Assembly (NCBI GenBank): GCA_045113315.1
Contig: JBGUIX010000001.1
Location: 113,745 to 177,744 of the forward strand
DNA length: 64,000 nt
Direction: 5' to 3'
DNA from: RUG13091 sp045113315
GTDB lineage: Bacteria; Bacillota_I; Bacilli_A; RFN20; CAG-826
The notes beneath the pieces were generated by a model. The model made no database searches. It worked only from the letters and a program-made list of their open reading frames with translations, and was not told the DNA's origin. The position numbers and the translations under genes were made by a program. This document shows positions 17,121 through 26,532 of the stretch, piece by piece. Positions within the stretch are counted from its first letter, which is position 1, and each line of letters opens with the position of its first letter.

Positions 17121-17999
17121 CTATTTTCCCTCCTTCATCTTGGCAATCAGTTCATCGTTACTACTATAGTATTCAATAGGGAACTGGTTTTTAAAAAATG
17201 TCACTTGTCTTTTCGCATAATTTCTCGATCTCTTTTTAATAAGTTCTTTACAATCATCTAAACTCATTTGACCATTTAAATAATCGATTACTTCTTTATA
17301 TCCAATCGCCGCTTTAGCGGTAAGTGATAAATCATATTTTTTAAGAAGCGATTTCACTTCGTCCACTAAACCAAGAGCAAACATCTTATCCACTCTTTTA
17401 TTAATGTTTTCGTAAAGTTCTTCTCGATTAGGATTAATCATTAAAAACCTTACTTGAGGATAAATTAGTTTATGTTCTTGAGAATCAATTATTTCTGATT
17501 TTGTTTTACCACGACTAGCGATATTAAGCGCTCGAATAATTCTTTTACGGTTATTCATATGTATTTTATTCGCCGCTTCTTTATCGACACTTAATAATCT
17601 GTTATATAGTTCTTCATTAGATAAATCATCATATTCGTGACTTTCTAACTCTTCATCTTCTTCATCAAATACATAATCATTTAAAGATGCTTTTATATAT
17701 AATCCAGTACCACCACAAACGATGATGTTTTGATATTTTTCCAGCAATTCCCCTATTTTTTGACGAAAAAGTGTTTGATATTCCTTAACTGAGAAAGTTT
17801 CATTCGGCTTTTTAATATCTAATAAATAATGCTTTTTATAGTAAGGATCTTTCTCACTAATTTTTGCCGTTCCAATATCCATTTCTTTATAAATTTGAAA
17901 AGCATCAGCATTTATAATAGGTGCCTCAAAAATATCGCTAAGAGCTTTAGCGGCGTTAGTTTTTCCACTTCCTGTAGGCCCGCATATAACGTATATCAT
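17121..17999 (-). CDS. miaA: tRNA dimethylallyltransferase
   Basis: A 292-residue enzyme adding a dimethylallyl group to A37 of tRNAs that read UNN codons. The P-loop GPTGSGKT is at residues 7-14, the tRNA-binding region includes DIGTAKIS, and GGTGLYI is near residue 101. MiaB, encoded just upstream at 18.3 kb, adds the methylthio group to the same base, so two consecutive steps of ms2i6A synthesis are neighbours. A hairpin terminator precedes miaA, leaving little room for a separate promoter, so partial read-through from miaB-ymcA is likely. Confidence 0.95.
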   Translation of the reverse strand: MIYVICGPTGSGKTNAAKALSDIFEAPIINADAFQIYKEMDIGTAKISEKDPYYKKHYLLDIKKPNETFSVKEYQTLFRQKIGELLEKYQNIIVCGGTGLYIKASLNDYVFDEEDEELESHEYDDLSNEELYNRLLSVDKEAANKIHMNNRKRIIRALNIASRGKTKSEIIDSQEHKLIYPQVRFLMINPNREELYENINKRVDKMFALGLVDEVKSLLKKYDLSLTAKAAIGYKEVIDYLNGQMSLDDCKELIKKRSRNYAKRQVTFFKNQFPIEYYSSNDELIAKMKEGK

Positions 18000-18015
18000 G
18001 CCTATATACTAACAC

Positions 18016-18044
18016 GAAAAAATGCGAAATTTAAATTCGCATTT
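18016..18044 (-). terminator. Terminator after ymcA
   Basis: On the minus strand AAATGCGAA pairs with TTCGCATTT and is followed by T residues. The 5' arm overlaps the stop codon of the upstream YmcA-like gene. It lies 17 bases before miaA. Confidence 0.7.
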
Positions 18045-18318
18045 AATCTAATATATTTTTTATTGTTAATAAGATTTCTTCCACTTCTTCTTTCGCGGAT
18101 AAATAATTAGCCACTAACGGATGTGAATTATAGATCTTAAGAAGATTATTTCTTTCTTCTTCTTTACCTTTAGACTTTAAGGTCGCAATATCTAATCTCA
18201 TCTTTCTTAATTCATCATCTTTTTCATAGATTTCTTTAAGTCTTAGATATTCCTTAACTTCCGGAAGAGAATTAATTTCTTCTTTTAATTCTTTAGCTTT
18301 AATAGTCACCTTATCCAT
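18043..18318 (-). CDS. ymcA: YlbF/YmcA-family helical protein (RicA-like)
   Basis: A 91-residue all-helical protein of the YlbF/YmcA family. In Bacillus, YmcA (RicA) forms the Y-complex that steers RNase Y to mRNAs and affects competence and sporulation. The order miaB-ymcA matches Bacillus, and RNase Y lies three genes upstream, which supports the same role. I chose the ATG at 18318, with GGAGAA upstream; it overlaps the miaB stop by eight bases. Recognition rests on helical composition (for example SLPEVKEYLRLKEIYEKD) and context, so it is less secure than for enzymes. Confidence 0.75.
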   Translation of the reverse strand: MDKVTIKAKELKEEINSLPEVKEYLRLKEIYEKDDELRKMRLDIATLKSKGKEEERNNLLKIYNSHPLVANYLSAKEEVEEILLTIKNILD

Positions 18319-19750
18319 TAACGAGTTCTCCAATAAGTGAATAAGTATGAGATTCTTTTATTTTCACTTTAACGATTGTGCCCACTAATGAGAGGTCGCC
18401 TTTAAAGTGAACTAATTTATTAGTTTCCGTATATCCAGATAACATATTTTCATCAGTTTTAGAAACTCCATCCACTAAGACATCGTAGGTATTACCAACC
18501 ATCGCATTAGAGTATTCTTCAATATGTTTTTCTAAATGTTTGACAAGCTCTTGAAATCTTCTAGTCTTTGTTTCTTTTGAAACGTTATCTTCCATCTTTG
18601 CCGCAGGTGTTCCTTTTCTTGGTGAATAAATAAATGTAAATGCAGCTTCATATTGAACAATATCCACTAAAGAACATGTATCTTGGAATTGTTCTTCATT
18701 TTCATTTGGAAACCCGACAATTATATCTGTCGATAAAGATAAACCAGGAATCTTTTCTCTCATTTCTTTGACAAGATTTAAATATTGTTCTCTTGTATAT
18801 CTTCTACCCATCTTTCTTAAAATTTCATCATTTCCAGATTGAACAGGTAAATGAATAAATTTCATGATGTTCGGGTATTTAGCGATAACATCGATCATCT
18901 TGCTAGAAAAATCCCATGGATGAGAAGTGGTAAATCTTAATCTTGGAATGCCAAGTTTAGCCACTGCTTCTAATAGATCAGCGAAGTCTTTACCTTCATC
19001 TAAATCTTTACCATAAGCATTAACATTTTGACCTAATAAAGTGATTTCTTGATAGCCAGCGTCGATTAGTCTTTGGCATTCTTTAATAACATCTATAAAA
19101 TGTCTCGATCTTTCTTTACCTCTTGTATAAGGAACAATGCAATAAGTACAGAATTTATTACATCCATAAATAATGTTTACATATGCTTTATAGTGATTAT
19201 TACGGCAGTCCGGAATAAATTCCACGACTTCGCCTTGCTTAGATTCAATAGCCACTATTCTTTCGTTAGAAGAATAACAATCATAAATTAAATCTAATAA
19301 TTGAGCGATTTCATGGGTTCCAAAGAAAAGATTAACTTCTGGGAAAGTATCCATTAATCTTTTTAAGATTTCTGGTTGTTCCACCATACAACCACAGATC
19401 GCTAATATTAAATCTTTATTCTTCTTTCTAAGTCTTTTTAAATTGCCAATTTCACCATAAACTTTATCTTCAGCGTTTTCTCTAACCGCGCAGGTATTAA
19501 TGATAATAACATCGACATTTTCAATGTCTTCAGAGAAAATATATCCAACATCTTCAAGCATCGCTCTCATCGTTTCTTCATCTCTCACATTAGCTTGGCA
19601 ACCATAGGTTCTAATGTAATATTTTTTACCTTTAGCTAAAGGTTTTAAATCTTTCAAATGTTTAGCGTTAGCAACACAAAAATTTGTCACTTCTTTTTTT
19701 CTAGAAGCGGCCTTAATTAAATCCGGGGTATTAATAATTTTTGTTTTCAT
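18311..19750 (-). CDS. miaB: tRNA-2-methylthio-N6-dimethylallyladenosine synthase
   Basis: A 479-residue radical SAM methylthiotransferase. The N-terminal UPF0004 domain includes RTYGCQANVRD (near residue 47), the radical SAM motif is CNKFCTYC (CxxxCxxC, near residue 198) and a C-terminal TRAM domain binds tRNA. It carries two 4Fe-4S clusters and so depends on the SUF system encoded in this window. The start is ATG 19750 with GGAGG eight bases upstream; a TTG one codon earlier is in frame. Only a few bases separate it from ymdB. Confidence 0.95.
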   Translation of the reverse strand: MKTKIINTPDLIKAASRKKEVTNFCVANAKHLKDLKPLAKGKKYYIRTYGCQANVRDEETMRAMLEDVGYIFSEDIENVDVIIINTCAVRENAEDKVYGEIGNLKRLRKKNKDLILAICGCMVEQPEILKRLMDTFPEVNLFFGTHEIAQLLDLIYDCYSSNERIVAIESKQGEVVEFIPDCRNNHYKAYVNIIYGCNKFCTYCIVPYTRGKERSRHFIDVIKECQRLIDAGYQEITLLGQNVNAYGKDLDEGKDFADLLEAVAKLGIPRLRFTTSHPWDFSSKMIDVIAKYPNIMKFIHLPVQSGNDEILRKMGRRYTREQYLNLVKEMREKIPGLSLSTDIIVGFPNENEEQFQDTCSLVDIVQYEAAFTFIYSPRKGTPAAKMEDNVSKETKTRRFQELVKHLEKHIEEYSNAMVGNTYDVLVDGVSKTDENMLSGYTETNKLVHFKGDLSLVGTIVKVKIKESHTYSLIGELVNG

Positions 19751-19753
19751 CAA

Positions 19754-20536
19754 TTAATCCTCCAAATAATAAATTGGGAATATGCTTTTCGCTAATCCGG
19801 TATTTTCATCGACATCGATGACTACCGCGGAGAATAAACCTCTACCTTCATCAGGCAAAGTAAATTTACTTTGTTCTCCATACATGAGTTTACCAACAAC
19901 ACTTTCTTTTTCAAAGCCAAGGACACCATCAGCAAAGCCAGTCATACCAACATCGCTAATAAATGCGGTCCCTTTTTCTAATATTTGCGCATCATTAGTT
20001 TGGACATGAGTGTGAGTCCCAATGACCGCACTAACTTTACCATCAAGAGCGAACGCTAATGATTTCTTTTCGCCTGTGGCTTCCGCATGGAAATCCACAA
20101 TATGAATATTAGTGGGTTCTTCATTTTCCAGTAGCTCTAACATCGCAAAATATGGAGAATTAACTTCCTCATTTATAAATGCGGAACCAAGCAAATTAGT
20201 GACTCTAATCGTGATGCCATCAAAGTCGAAAACCATTGAGCCTTCACCAGGATATTCATTTTTTAAATTAAGTGGTCTTATCACTCGATCAACACGGTCG
20301 ATATAACTTCTTAAATCTTTCTTTGAGTCATAATGATTACCTAAAGTAATCGCATCACAACCCGCATCGATAAGTTCATAATAATGATTACGATTTAAGC
20401 CCTTACCATGTGTCGCATTTTCCCCGTTAGCGATCACAAAATCAATCTCGTATTTTTTAACAAAATATGGGATTTTTTCTTTGATCATTCTTCGACCGAT
20501 ACGGCCGACAACATCACCGATAAATAATATTTTCAA
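19754..20536 (-). CDS. ymdB: YmdB-family metallophosphoesterase
   Basis: A 260-residue calcineurin-type phosphodiesterase of the YmdB family, known to hydrolyse 2',3'-cyclic nucleotides and to influence biofilm gene expression in Bacillus. Metal ligands appear in GDVVGRIGRR (residues 7-16), NGEN (about 38-41), GNH (about 66-68), DFHAEAT (about 147-153) and THTHVQT (about 173-179). The start is TTG at 20536 with only a weak purine-rich site. The position directly after rny is conserved in bacilli and links it to RNA decay. Confidence 0.9.
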   Translation of the reverse strand: MKILFIGDVVGRIGRRMIKEKIPYFVKKYEIDFVIANGENATHGKGLNRNHYYELIDAGCDAITLGNHYDSKKDLRSYIDRVDRVIRPLNLKNEYPGEGSMVFDFDGITIRVTNLLGSAFINEEVNSPYFAMLELLENEEPTNIHIVDFHAEATGEKKSLAFALDGKVSAVIGTHTHVQTNDAQILEKGTAFISDVGMTGFADGVLGFEKESVVGKLMYGEQSKFTLPDEGRGLFSAVVIDVDENTGLAKSIFPIYYLED

Positions 20537-20564
20537 AATATAAACTTTCTATGAAATAAATAAA

Positions 20565-22136
20565 TTATTTCGCAGTTTCCACCGCTCTATATTCACGGAT
20601 GACAGAAACTTTGATTTGACCTGGATAGGTCATTTCATTTTCAATTCTTTCTTTGATTTCACGTGCTAAACGGAAAGCACCGATATCATCGATCTTATCT
20701 GGTATAACCATGACACGTAATTCACGTCCAGATTGTAAAGCATAGGATTGATAAACACCATCGTAGGATTTACAAATCTCTTCGAGTTGTTCAATACGTT
20801 TGATGTAATTTTCAAGCATTTCGCTTCTCGCACCTGGTCTAGCCGCTGATAAAGTATCTGCTGCTTGAACTAAGTTAGCGATAATAGATTTAGCAGGAAC
20901 ATCACCATGGTGAGATTCAATTGAATTGATAACCACATCTGGTTCACCGTATTTCTTTGCTAATCTAGAACCTAATTCCACGTGACTTCCTTCAACTTCG
21001 AAGTCAACAGCTTTACCGATATCATGTAATAAACCAGCGCGTTTCGCTAAGTTTTGATCTAAGCCAAGTTCCGCGGCCATCATACCGGTTAAATAAGCGA
21101 CTTCCACAGAGTGTTCTAAAGCATTTTGACCATAAGAAGTACGATATTTTAATCTACCAACATAATCTAATAATTCACGATTAATTTTTGGTAAACCAAG
21201 TTTAAAGGCCACTTCTTGACCAGTTTTATGCATGCTTTCTTCCACTTCTTTTTTGGTCTTTTCAACGATTTCTTCGATACGACCTGGTTGGATACGTCCA
21301 TCCTTAATTAAAGCTTCTAAGGATAAACGAGCAATTTCTCTTCTGATTGGATTAAAACAACTAATAGTAATAACTTCTGGTGTGTCATCAATAATTAAAT
21401 CGACACCTAATAATTGTTCTAAAGAACGAATGTTACGACCTTCACGACCGATAATTCTTCCTTTCATTTCATCACTAGGTAAAGCAACAACGGAAACAGT
21501 TCTTTCAGTAGTCACTTCTTGAGCATATTTAGCACAAGCCATACCAAGTAATTCTTTGGCTTTTTCATCAGCGGTTTCTTTCGCTTCTTCTTCTTTATTC
21601 TTAATATAAGCTGCGATTTCTTTGCTGATTTTAGATTCCACTCGATCCATTAGTTCATCTTTCGCTTCTTGAGTGGACATTTGAGCGACTTTTTCAAGTT
21701 CACCGATAATGCTATCGATTTTTTCTTGTAAATCAGCTTCCTTCTTATCGACGTCTTTTAAACGACGATTTAAAGTTTCATTCTTTTGTTCGAGAGTGTT
21801 TTCTTTTTGAATTAAAGCCGCATCACGACGATCGATGTTTTGTTCACGAATAGTTAATTTATTTTCTAAATTAGCCACTTCTTGTTTTCTTTCATGAATC
21901 TCTTTGCTAGCTTCTTGTTTCATTTCATAGACAGCTTGTTTGCCATCTAATTGAGCATTCTTAGCAATATGCTCCGCTTTAATTTCTGCATCACGAATAA
22001 TCTTCTGGGCGCTGACTTTAGCTCTATTCTTTTTAAAAGTAGGAACGAGGAAAATAATTAATCCACCGATTAATAATCCCACTACGCCGCAGACGATAGG
22101 TAGCCATATGTTTATGGCGGAATCAAATACTAACAT
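20565..22136 (-). CDS. rny: Ribonuclease Y
   Basis: A 523-residue membrane-anchored endoribonuclease that initiates mRNA decay. Order of parts: a transmembrane helix (about residues 10-30), a long coiled coil rich in Glu/Lys (about 35-200), a KH domain with GRIIGREGRNIRSLE (near residue 231), and an HD domain with LLHDIGKA (near residue 365). A clear promoter lies upstream with a folded leader of about 170 bases, and AAAGGA precedes the ATG. The gene heads rny-ymdB-miaB-ymcA, as in Bacillus. Confidence 0.96.
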   Translation of the reverse strand: MLVFDSAINIWLPIVCGVVGLLIGGLIIFLVPTFKKNRAKVSAQKIIRDAEIKAEHIAKNAQLDGKQAVYEMKQEASKEIHERKQEVANLENKLTIREQNIDRRDAALIQKENTLEQKNETLNRRLKDVDKKEADLQEKIDSIIGELEKVAQMSTQEAKDELMDRVESKISKEIAAYIKNKEEEAKETADEKAKELLGMACAKYAQEVTTERTVSVVALPSDEMKGRIIGREGRNIRSLEQLLGVDLIIDDTPEVITISCFNPIRREIARLSLEALIKDGRIQPGRIEEIVEKTKKEVEESMHKTGQEVAFKLGLPKINRELLDYVGRLKYRTSYGQNALEHSVEVAYLTGMMAAELGLDQNLAKRAGLLHDIGKAVDFEVEGSHVELGSRLAKKYGEPDVVINSIESHHGDVPAKSIIANLVQAADTLSAARPGARSEMLENYIKRIEQLEEICKSYDGVYQSYALQSGRELRVMVIPDKIDDIGAFRLAREIKERIENEMTYPGQIKVSVIREYRAVETAK

Positions 22137-22306
22137 ATAGTATTCCTTTCTATTGTCTTATAGACAAAACATAGTTCATCACTATGATTACCTAAAAATC
22201 CCTATTATTCCATTAGGTTAAGGATTCAAATGTATATTTACAGGACCAGCCTGATAATAAAGTTCTCAATGTGAGAATATATAGGTAAGTACCTTTCGAA
22301 GGGTAC
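22137..22306 (-). promoter_or_regulatory. Structured 5' leader of rny
   Basis: Reading the minus strand, successive hairpins can form: GTACC/GGTAC, TTCTCA/TGAGAA, CAGG/CCTG, a TTAACCTAA/TTAGGTAA stem, CATAG/CTATG and TTGTCT/AGACAA. Six stems in about 170 bases upstream of the RNase Y gene suggest an mRNA leader under post-transcriptional control. I do not recognise a known riboswitch family. Confidence 0.55.
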
Positions 22307-22312
22307 GTGTCT

Positions 22313-22342
22313 ATTATATATGCAGGCGCATATTATTATCAA
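22313..22342 (-). promoter_or_regulatory. Promoter of rny
   Basis: Minus-strand TTGATA (22342-22337) and TATAAT (22318-22313) with an 18-base spacer. The transcript would begin near 22306. Confidence 0.75.
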
Positions 22343-22372
22343 ATTAAAAAATTAAAAGGAGAACGAGTCTCC
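22343..22372 (-). terminator. Terminator of the surface-protein genes
   Basis: Minus strand: AAGGAGA pairs with TCTCCTT around a five-base loop and is followed by TTAATTTTTT. It lies directly after the stop of the 1040-residue protein. Confidence 0.85.
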
Positions 22373-22375
22373 TTA

Positions 22376-25300
22376 TTAAAATGAAATTAATTCATTGAGT
22401 TTGTCGTTGCCATGAGCGGACAGCCATTGATCCATGAACGGCAAGCTGTGTCCTTCATAACTACGATCATATTCTTTTAAGTTAGCGGTTAATGTACCAC
22501 TCATATTGATGTTTAATGCCAAGTTCATATCAAATGAAGCGGTAATCTTAGACATGATAGTTGTTGAGATATTTATTGGATTATTATCTTCATCAACACC
22601 TTCATGTTGATCAATGCCTTCAGTAACTGTTAAACCTAAAGTTCCCATCTTTTCATTTCCTGCTAATTCAGCAAGATTCAAATCTAAAGAATAAACACTA
22701 TTAGAATAGGTATAGTTTTTAATTAAGTTATCATAGTGCATTTGATGTTCTGTATCTGCACCACCAGCATCAGCAATAGCGCTAATCACATCATCATTCA
22801 TACCGAAAATATCACCGAGCAAAACTTCAAAAATGTTATCCATGAAATAATCTAAAGTGGCTCTACGTGCATATCTTGTGCTTTGATTACGGGAACCAAA
22901 CCATACACCACATTTTTTGGTATCGTATCTACCGGTATAGAACATTTGTTCGTTACTGTCATACATCAAATAAGAAGTAGGAGCGGTATTTAAAGCATAA
23001 CCACCAACAAATAAGCTAAAGTTAACCAAATCCGGCACTTCAAATTTGGAATAAACCTTAACATGATTTTCAACGTTTAAAATTTCAACAGTAAGAGGAA
23101 TAGAAACACTCTTTAAATTGATATCGTAACCCGCAATATTAAAGCTGATATCAGCGGATAAATCACCAGTAATTTTATAGTAATTAAATTCGGTTGTGTT
23201 AATACCAATATCAAGTAAAGTAGCAACACTGGAAATATCTAAATAACTAGCATTGTCAGGTAATAAACTTTTATAAGAATTATAGGAATTTTCATCAAAA
23301 TTATGGAGATTTGCAGACATATTGATGGTTTTTCCACCAAATTCGAATCCTGTAAGAGCAATACTATCAACTGTGTCGTTAGCAAAGTGAACCTTTAATT
23401 CAAAGTCAGTTGCTTCGAGGTTAATAATGGCACCATTAAGTCCTAAAACAATTGTGTCCTCACTAACATCTAAACTATTCAAAATCTTAGTGTCAAATAA
23501 AACTCCAAAGTCACCATTGATAAGTCTAGAAATTGGAAGTTCTTCACTATTATCCATGAATGAATTAATCATAGAAACAGCGTTTGAAGCTTCACCATTC
23601 ATTAATCTCGAAATTGTTCCAACAAGTGAATCCACCATATTACGATTAAAGGAAGCATAAATATGGTTATTATCACTTACTTCGGAACCATTTTTGAGTT
23701 CTCTCATATCGTATTTTAGATGGATGTCTCCATTATCGATTGCATATGCATTAATCTTATGGAGAACATTTGTTTCTTTAATATTTAAATAACCAGCACC
23801 TAAATCGAAGTTGCGGGTTTTATCCATAAAGCTACCACTTAATGTGAATTGGAATTCGCCGTTAAGATATAAATTCTTGTTCGCGTCTTCATTATCTAAA
23901 ACATCAATATTGAAATCGATGCCAAAATCGTCTTTTTCAATAAGTTCACTGATGTTATCAATCATGCCAACCGCTGGATCTAATCTTAAATAACTGGATT
24001 CATTAATTGTGAAATCAACATATTCACTGACATCTAATTTTAAATTAATGAGCATGTCATCGATTTTTAATCCATTAACAGTAATAGATTTAATAGCCAT
24101 GCTATCAAAATCAATTCTTAAATAAACTTTTCCAAAGGATAAATTAAAGTAACTTGTGTCAATATTGAAAGATAAATGATTGTTATTTAATTCAAATTCA
24201 TCAACAAAGGTAGGAATATCATTTACTATTTTTAAAATAGTACGGAGATCCATTTCTAAAGCGAAATCACCCAAACCTTCTAAAATAGCAGGAGCCTCAT
24301 CCATAGGGAATTTAGTGGTGATGATTTCCACTAATGATTCAATAGATTGTTTTTCTATAGAAATACTTAAATCGTTATTTTCGCTATAGAAGTTTTTATA
24401 TCTAGCAAAAACAGTGTTGTTGCTAAAAGCCGCTTCGATATTATGTTTTCTTCCACTTTCAGAAATGGTTAAAGAACTATTTAATAAAAGATTAGATAAA
24501 TTATGAGCATCAAAATCTAGTTCACCATTAACATCGATAAAAGATTCTAGTCCAGATTCACCCTCTTTTAAAACTTCTAAATCTAAACCAACATGCGCTT
24601 GTTTTAACGCAATGATACGCATAACATCCGCTGCTAAGGTAAAAGCGGATTTGAAGTTAGTATATTTGGGGGCATCAGGTTTATTAATTGGAGATATAAT
24701 TTCTCTTTTTTCAGAACTAGTCTTAATTGTGCTTGTCGCACTAATGCGATAACCACCAATTTCAATACCAGGTAATTCGACACCTGACATATTGAGGTTT
24801 TCATCAACATTAAATCTAATTAAGATTTCAGGAGTTAAATTAAATAAGAAATAATGTTCATCATTTTCACTAAATTCTTCAATACTATTTAAAGAATCAG
24901 TCAAAGCATCAATATCTAAATCAAAAGAAATATCGCCTTCTTGTGAATTAAGTAAAGAAGCTATGCTAGATCCAACACTTGGAATCATAAGAACACCTTC
25001 GAGTAAATCACTAGTCTTTAAGTACCAATGGGTGTCTTCGTAATCTAAAAAGATAGTGTTATCAATATAAGCTAAGGAAAGGCTTAAATCTAAATCTTCT
25101 GTTTTAACTGAAAGATCAGCTTCTAATTTCAAATCGCTTAAATTAGAGAAATCAACATTGAGATTCTTTAAAGAAAGATCAACATCGCCTAAATCTTTTA
25201 GGTCTAACGCTCTAGTTGGCATCGGAGCAATAGGCTCATTATTAATCTTTTCGATTTTCAAATCGATATCTCCATATACCGCTTGAGCGGATGATAAACT

Positions 25301-25498
25301 GCTTAAAAATTTATCTTTTGATGTTGGAACATAATTTGGTGTGTTAGTTTGAGAAGTGGAATTAGTTAATGCCACATTTTCATCAATATTTTGTTTTTTT
25401 GGAGTGCTATAAGCAGCTAAAAAACCACCGCCAACACCTAAAGCAAACACCGCCGTAAATATTCCAATTTCTAATAATATTTTCTTCCAAGTCTTCAT
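22376..25498 (-). CDS. Large membrane-anchored repeat protein of unknown function
   Basis: A 1040-residue protein not assigned to a known family. One hydrophobic segment (about residues 8-30, with GVGGGFLAAY) acts as a signal anchor, leaving the rest outside the cell. The body is rich in alternating hydrophobic/polar beta-type sequence. Units of about 230 residues recur, each with phrases such as an L-x-G/A-x-L strand, a short N-x-x-I/V-F/H-x-x-Y stretch and helices with SLVxxI. There are about four diverged copies (near 50-280, 285-520, 525-760 and 765-1040), reminiscent of LolA/LppX-type lipid-binding folds, although this is only a resemblance. It lacks the Cys of a lipoprotein. AAGAGG nine bases upstream supports the ATG. 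It is co-transcribed with the 291-residue gene. Confidence 0.7.
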   Translation of the reverse strand: MKTWKKILLEIGIFTAVFALGVGGGFLAAYSTPKKQNIDENVALTNSTSQTNTPNYVPTSKDKFLSSLSSAQAVYGDIDLKIEKINNEPIAPMPTRALDLKDLGDVDLSLKNLNVDFSNLSDLKLEADLSVKTEDLDLSLSLAYIDNTIFLDYEDTHWYLKTSDLLEGVLMIPSVGSSIASLLNSQEGDISFDLDIDALTDSLNSIEEFSENDEHYFLFNLTPEILIRFNVDENLNMSGVELPGIEIGGYRISATSTIKTSSEKREIISPINKPDAPKYTNFKSAFTLAADVMRIIALKQAHVGLDLEVLKEGESGLESFIDVNGELDFDAHNLSNLLLNSSLTISESGRKHNIEAAFSNNTVFARYKNFYSENNDLSISIEKQSIESLVEIITTKFPMDEAPAILEGLGDFALEMDLRTILKIVNDIPTFVDEFELNNNHLSFNIDTSYFNLSFGKVYLRIDFDSMAIKSITVNGLKIDDMLINLKLDVSEYVDFTINESSYLRLDPAVGMIDNISELIEKDDFGIDFNIDVLDNEDANKNLYLNGEFQFTLSGSFMDKTRNFDLGAGYLNIKETNVLHKINAYAIDNGDIHLKYDMRELKNGSEVSDNNHIYASFNRNMVDSLVGTISRLMNGEASNAVSMINSFMDNSEELPISRLINGDFGVLFDTKILNSLDVSEDTIVLGLNGAIINLEATDFELKVHFANDTVDSIALTGFEFGGKTINMSANLHNFDENSYNSYKSLLPDNASYLDISSVATLLDIGINTTEFNYYKITGDLSADISFNIAGYDINLKSVSIPLTVEILNVENHVKVYSKFEVPDLVNFSLFVGGYALNTAPTSYLMYDSNEQMFYTGRYDTKKCGVWFGSRNQSTRYARRATLDYFMDNIFEVLLGDIFGMNDDVISAIADAGGADTEHQMHYDNLIKNYTYSNSVYSLDLNLAELAGNEKMGTLGLTVTEGIDQHEGVDEDNNPINISTTIMSKITASFDMNLALNINMSGTLTANLKEYDRSYEGHSLPFMDQWLSAHGNDKLNELISF

Positions 25499-25510
25499 AT
25501 ATATAACCTC

Positions 25511-26386
25511 TTAGTAATGATAGCTTTCTTCTAAAGAAGGAATTGTCTCACTACTCTCTCTATAAAATTTTTGTGTCAAAGTTCCTTTTGAATCATTCGT
25601 ACCAATAACATAGACCACATAATGTTCATCAGTCTTTAATTCTTCAATATTTAACTCTTTATCCATTGTGAATTGTAATTTCACATATTTGAAATCTGGA
25701 TATCTATCTAACGAAGAGATGTTAACCATTTGTCTAACATAACGAGAAACAGATGTGACAGGATCAAGCTCTAAATTGACTACGTATTTACCATCAACTT
25801 CCGTTAGTGTTTCATTAAGCACAGTTTTAGAAGATATGTTATAAATGACAGGTCTATCGAGTGTCTTGCCCCATACCTCTTCATGACTTTCAAGATTTCT
25901 AGCAATGGAATCATCCTCAGAATAACTAGCAGTTCCGTTATCTTTTACTTTTGAAGCGGTATAAGACTTAACCACACCGTTTTCTTGGTAGAAACGAACA
26001 CCAACCTTCTTCATACCAGCGGATAATGATTCAGTAAAGAATTTATCTCCATCTCTAACATCGTGAGCAAAGATCTTTTGAGTGGCCACAGATGCGGTAA
26101 CAGTACCTAAACTCACAGTATGAGTGTGTTCGAGCTGTCCAAATTTAAGCCAGGATATATTAGCGAGTTCATAAGGACGATATGATTCAACGTTTTTGTC
26201 ATTTTCATATTTTTCCATTAATGCCGCATAGTCATCTTCAATACCAGTATCAATCTTTCCAGCAGGAGCTACAGGTACTTTAGGAGAAAGCGCTTTTCCT
26301 AGGACAATACCTAAAGCTAGTCCTCCTGCAACCGCAGAAGTGACTACTATAGATGTAATGACAATCGTAGAAACCTTAATTTTCAT
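25511..26386 (-). CDS. Membrane-anchored extracellular protein of unknown function
   Basis: A 291-residue protein with an N-terminal hydrophobic segment (about residues 7-30, ending in GIVLGKAL) and an extracellular remainder of mixed beta character. I recognise no family. It begins 12 bases before the 1040-residue repeat protein and has the same topology, so they probably work together at the cell surface. It is divergent from a membrane-anchored HTH gene. Its leader holds two terminator-like hairpins. No strong ribosome site is seen before the ATG. Confidence 0.65.
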   Translation of the reverse strand: MKIKVSTIVITSIVVTSAVAGGLALGIVLGKALSPKVPVAPAGKIDTGIEDDYAALMEKYENDKNVESYRPYELANISWLKFGQLEHTHTVSLGTVTASVATQKIFAHDVRDGDKFFTESLSAGMKKVGVRFYQENGVVKSYTASKVKDNGTASYSEDDSIARNLESHEEVWGKTLDRPVIYNISSKTVLNETLTEVDGKYVVNLELDPVTSVSRYVRQMVNISSLDRYPDFKYVKLQFTMDKELNIEELKTDEHYVVYVIGTNDSKGTLTQKFYRESSETIPSLEESYHY

Positions 26387-26428
26387 AACTCATAAACTAT
26401 ACACGCGTAGAAAAAAATGTGTTCCTAC

Positions 26429-26467
26429 TTTTTAAAAATTAAAAAGAGAGTTTATTCTACAACTCTC
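26429..26467 (-). promoter_or_regulatory. Tandem hairpins upstream of the surface-protein genes
   Basis: On the minus strand GAGAGTT pairs with AACTCTC (26467-26461 with 26452-26446) and is followed by TTTTTAATTTTT, a terminator shape. The T tract itself can refold as CTTTTTAA/TTAAAAAG. They lie 43-80 bases before the 291-residue protein, in the divergent region, and could be an attenuator or an operator. Confidence 0.45.
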
Positions 26468-26532
26468 CAAAAAAGAGAATAGATATAATTTTTATGCTTC
26501 CAATCATTAAAAAATGAGATATCATATTATAT

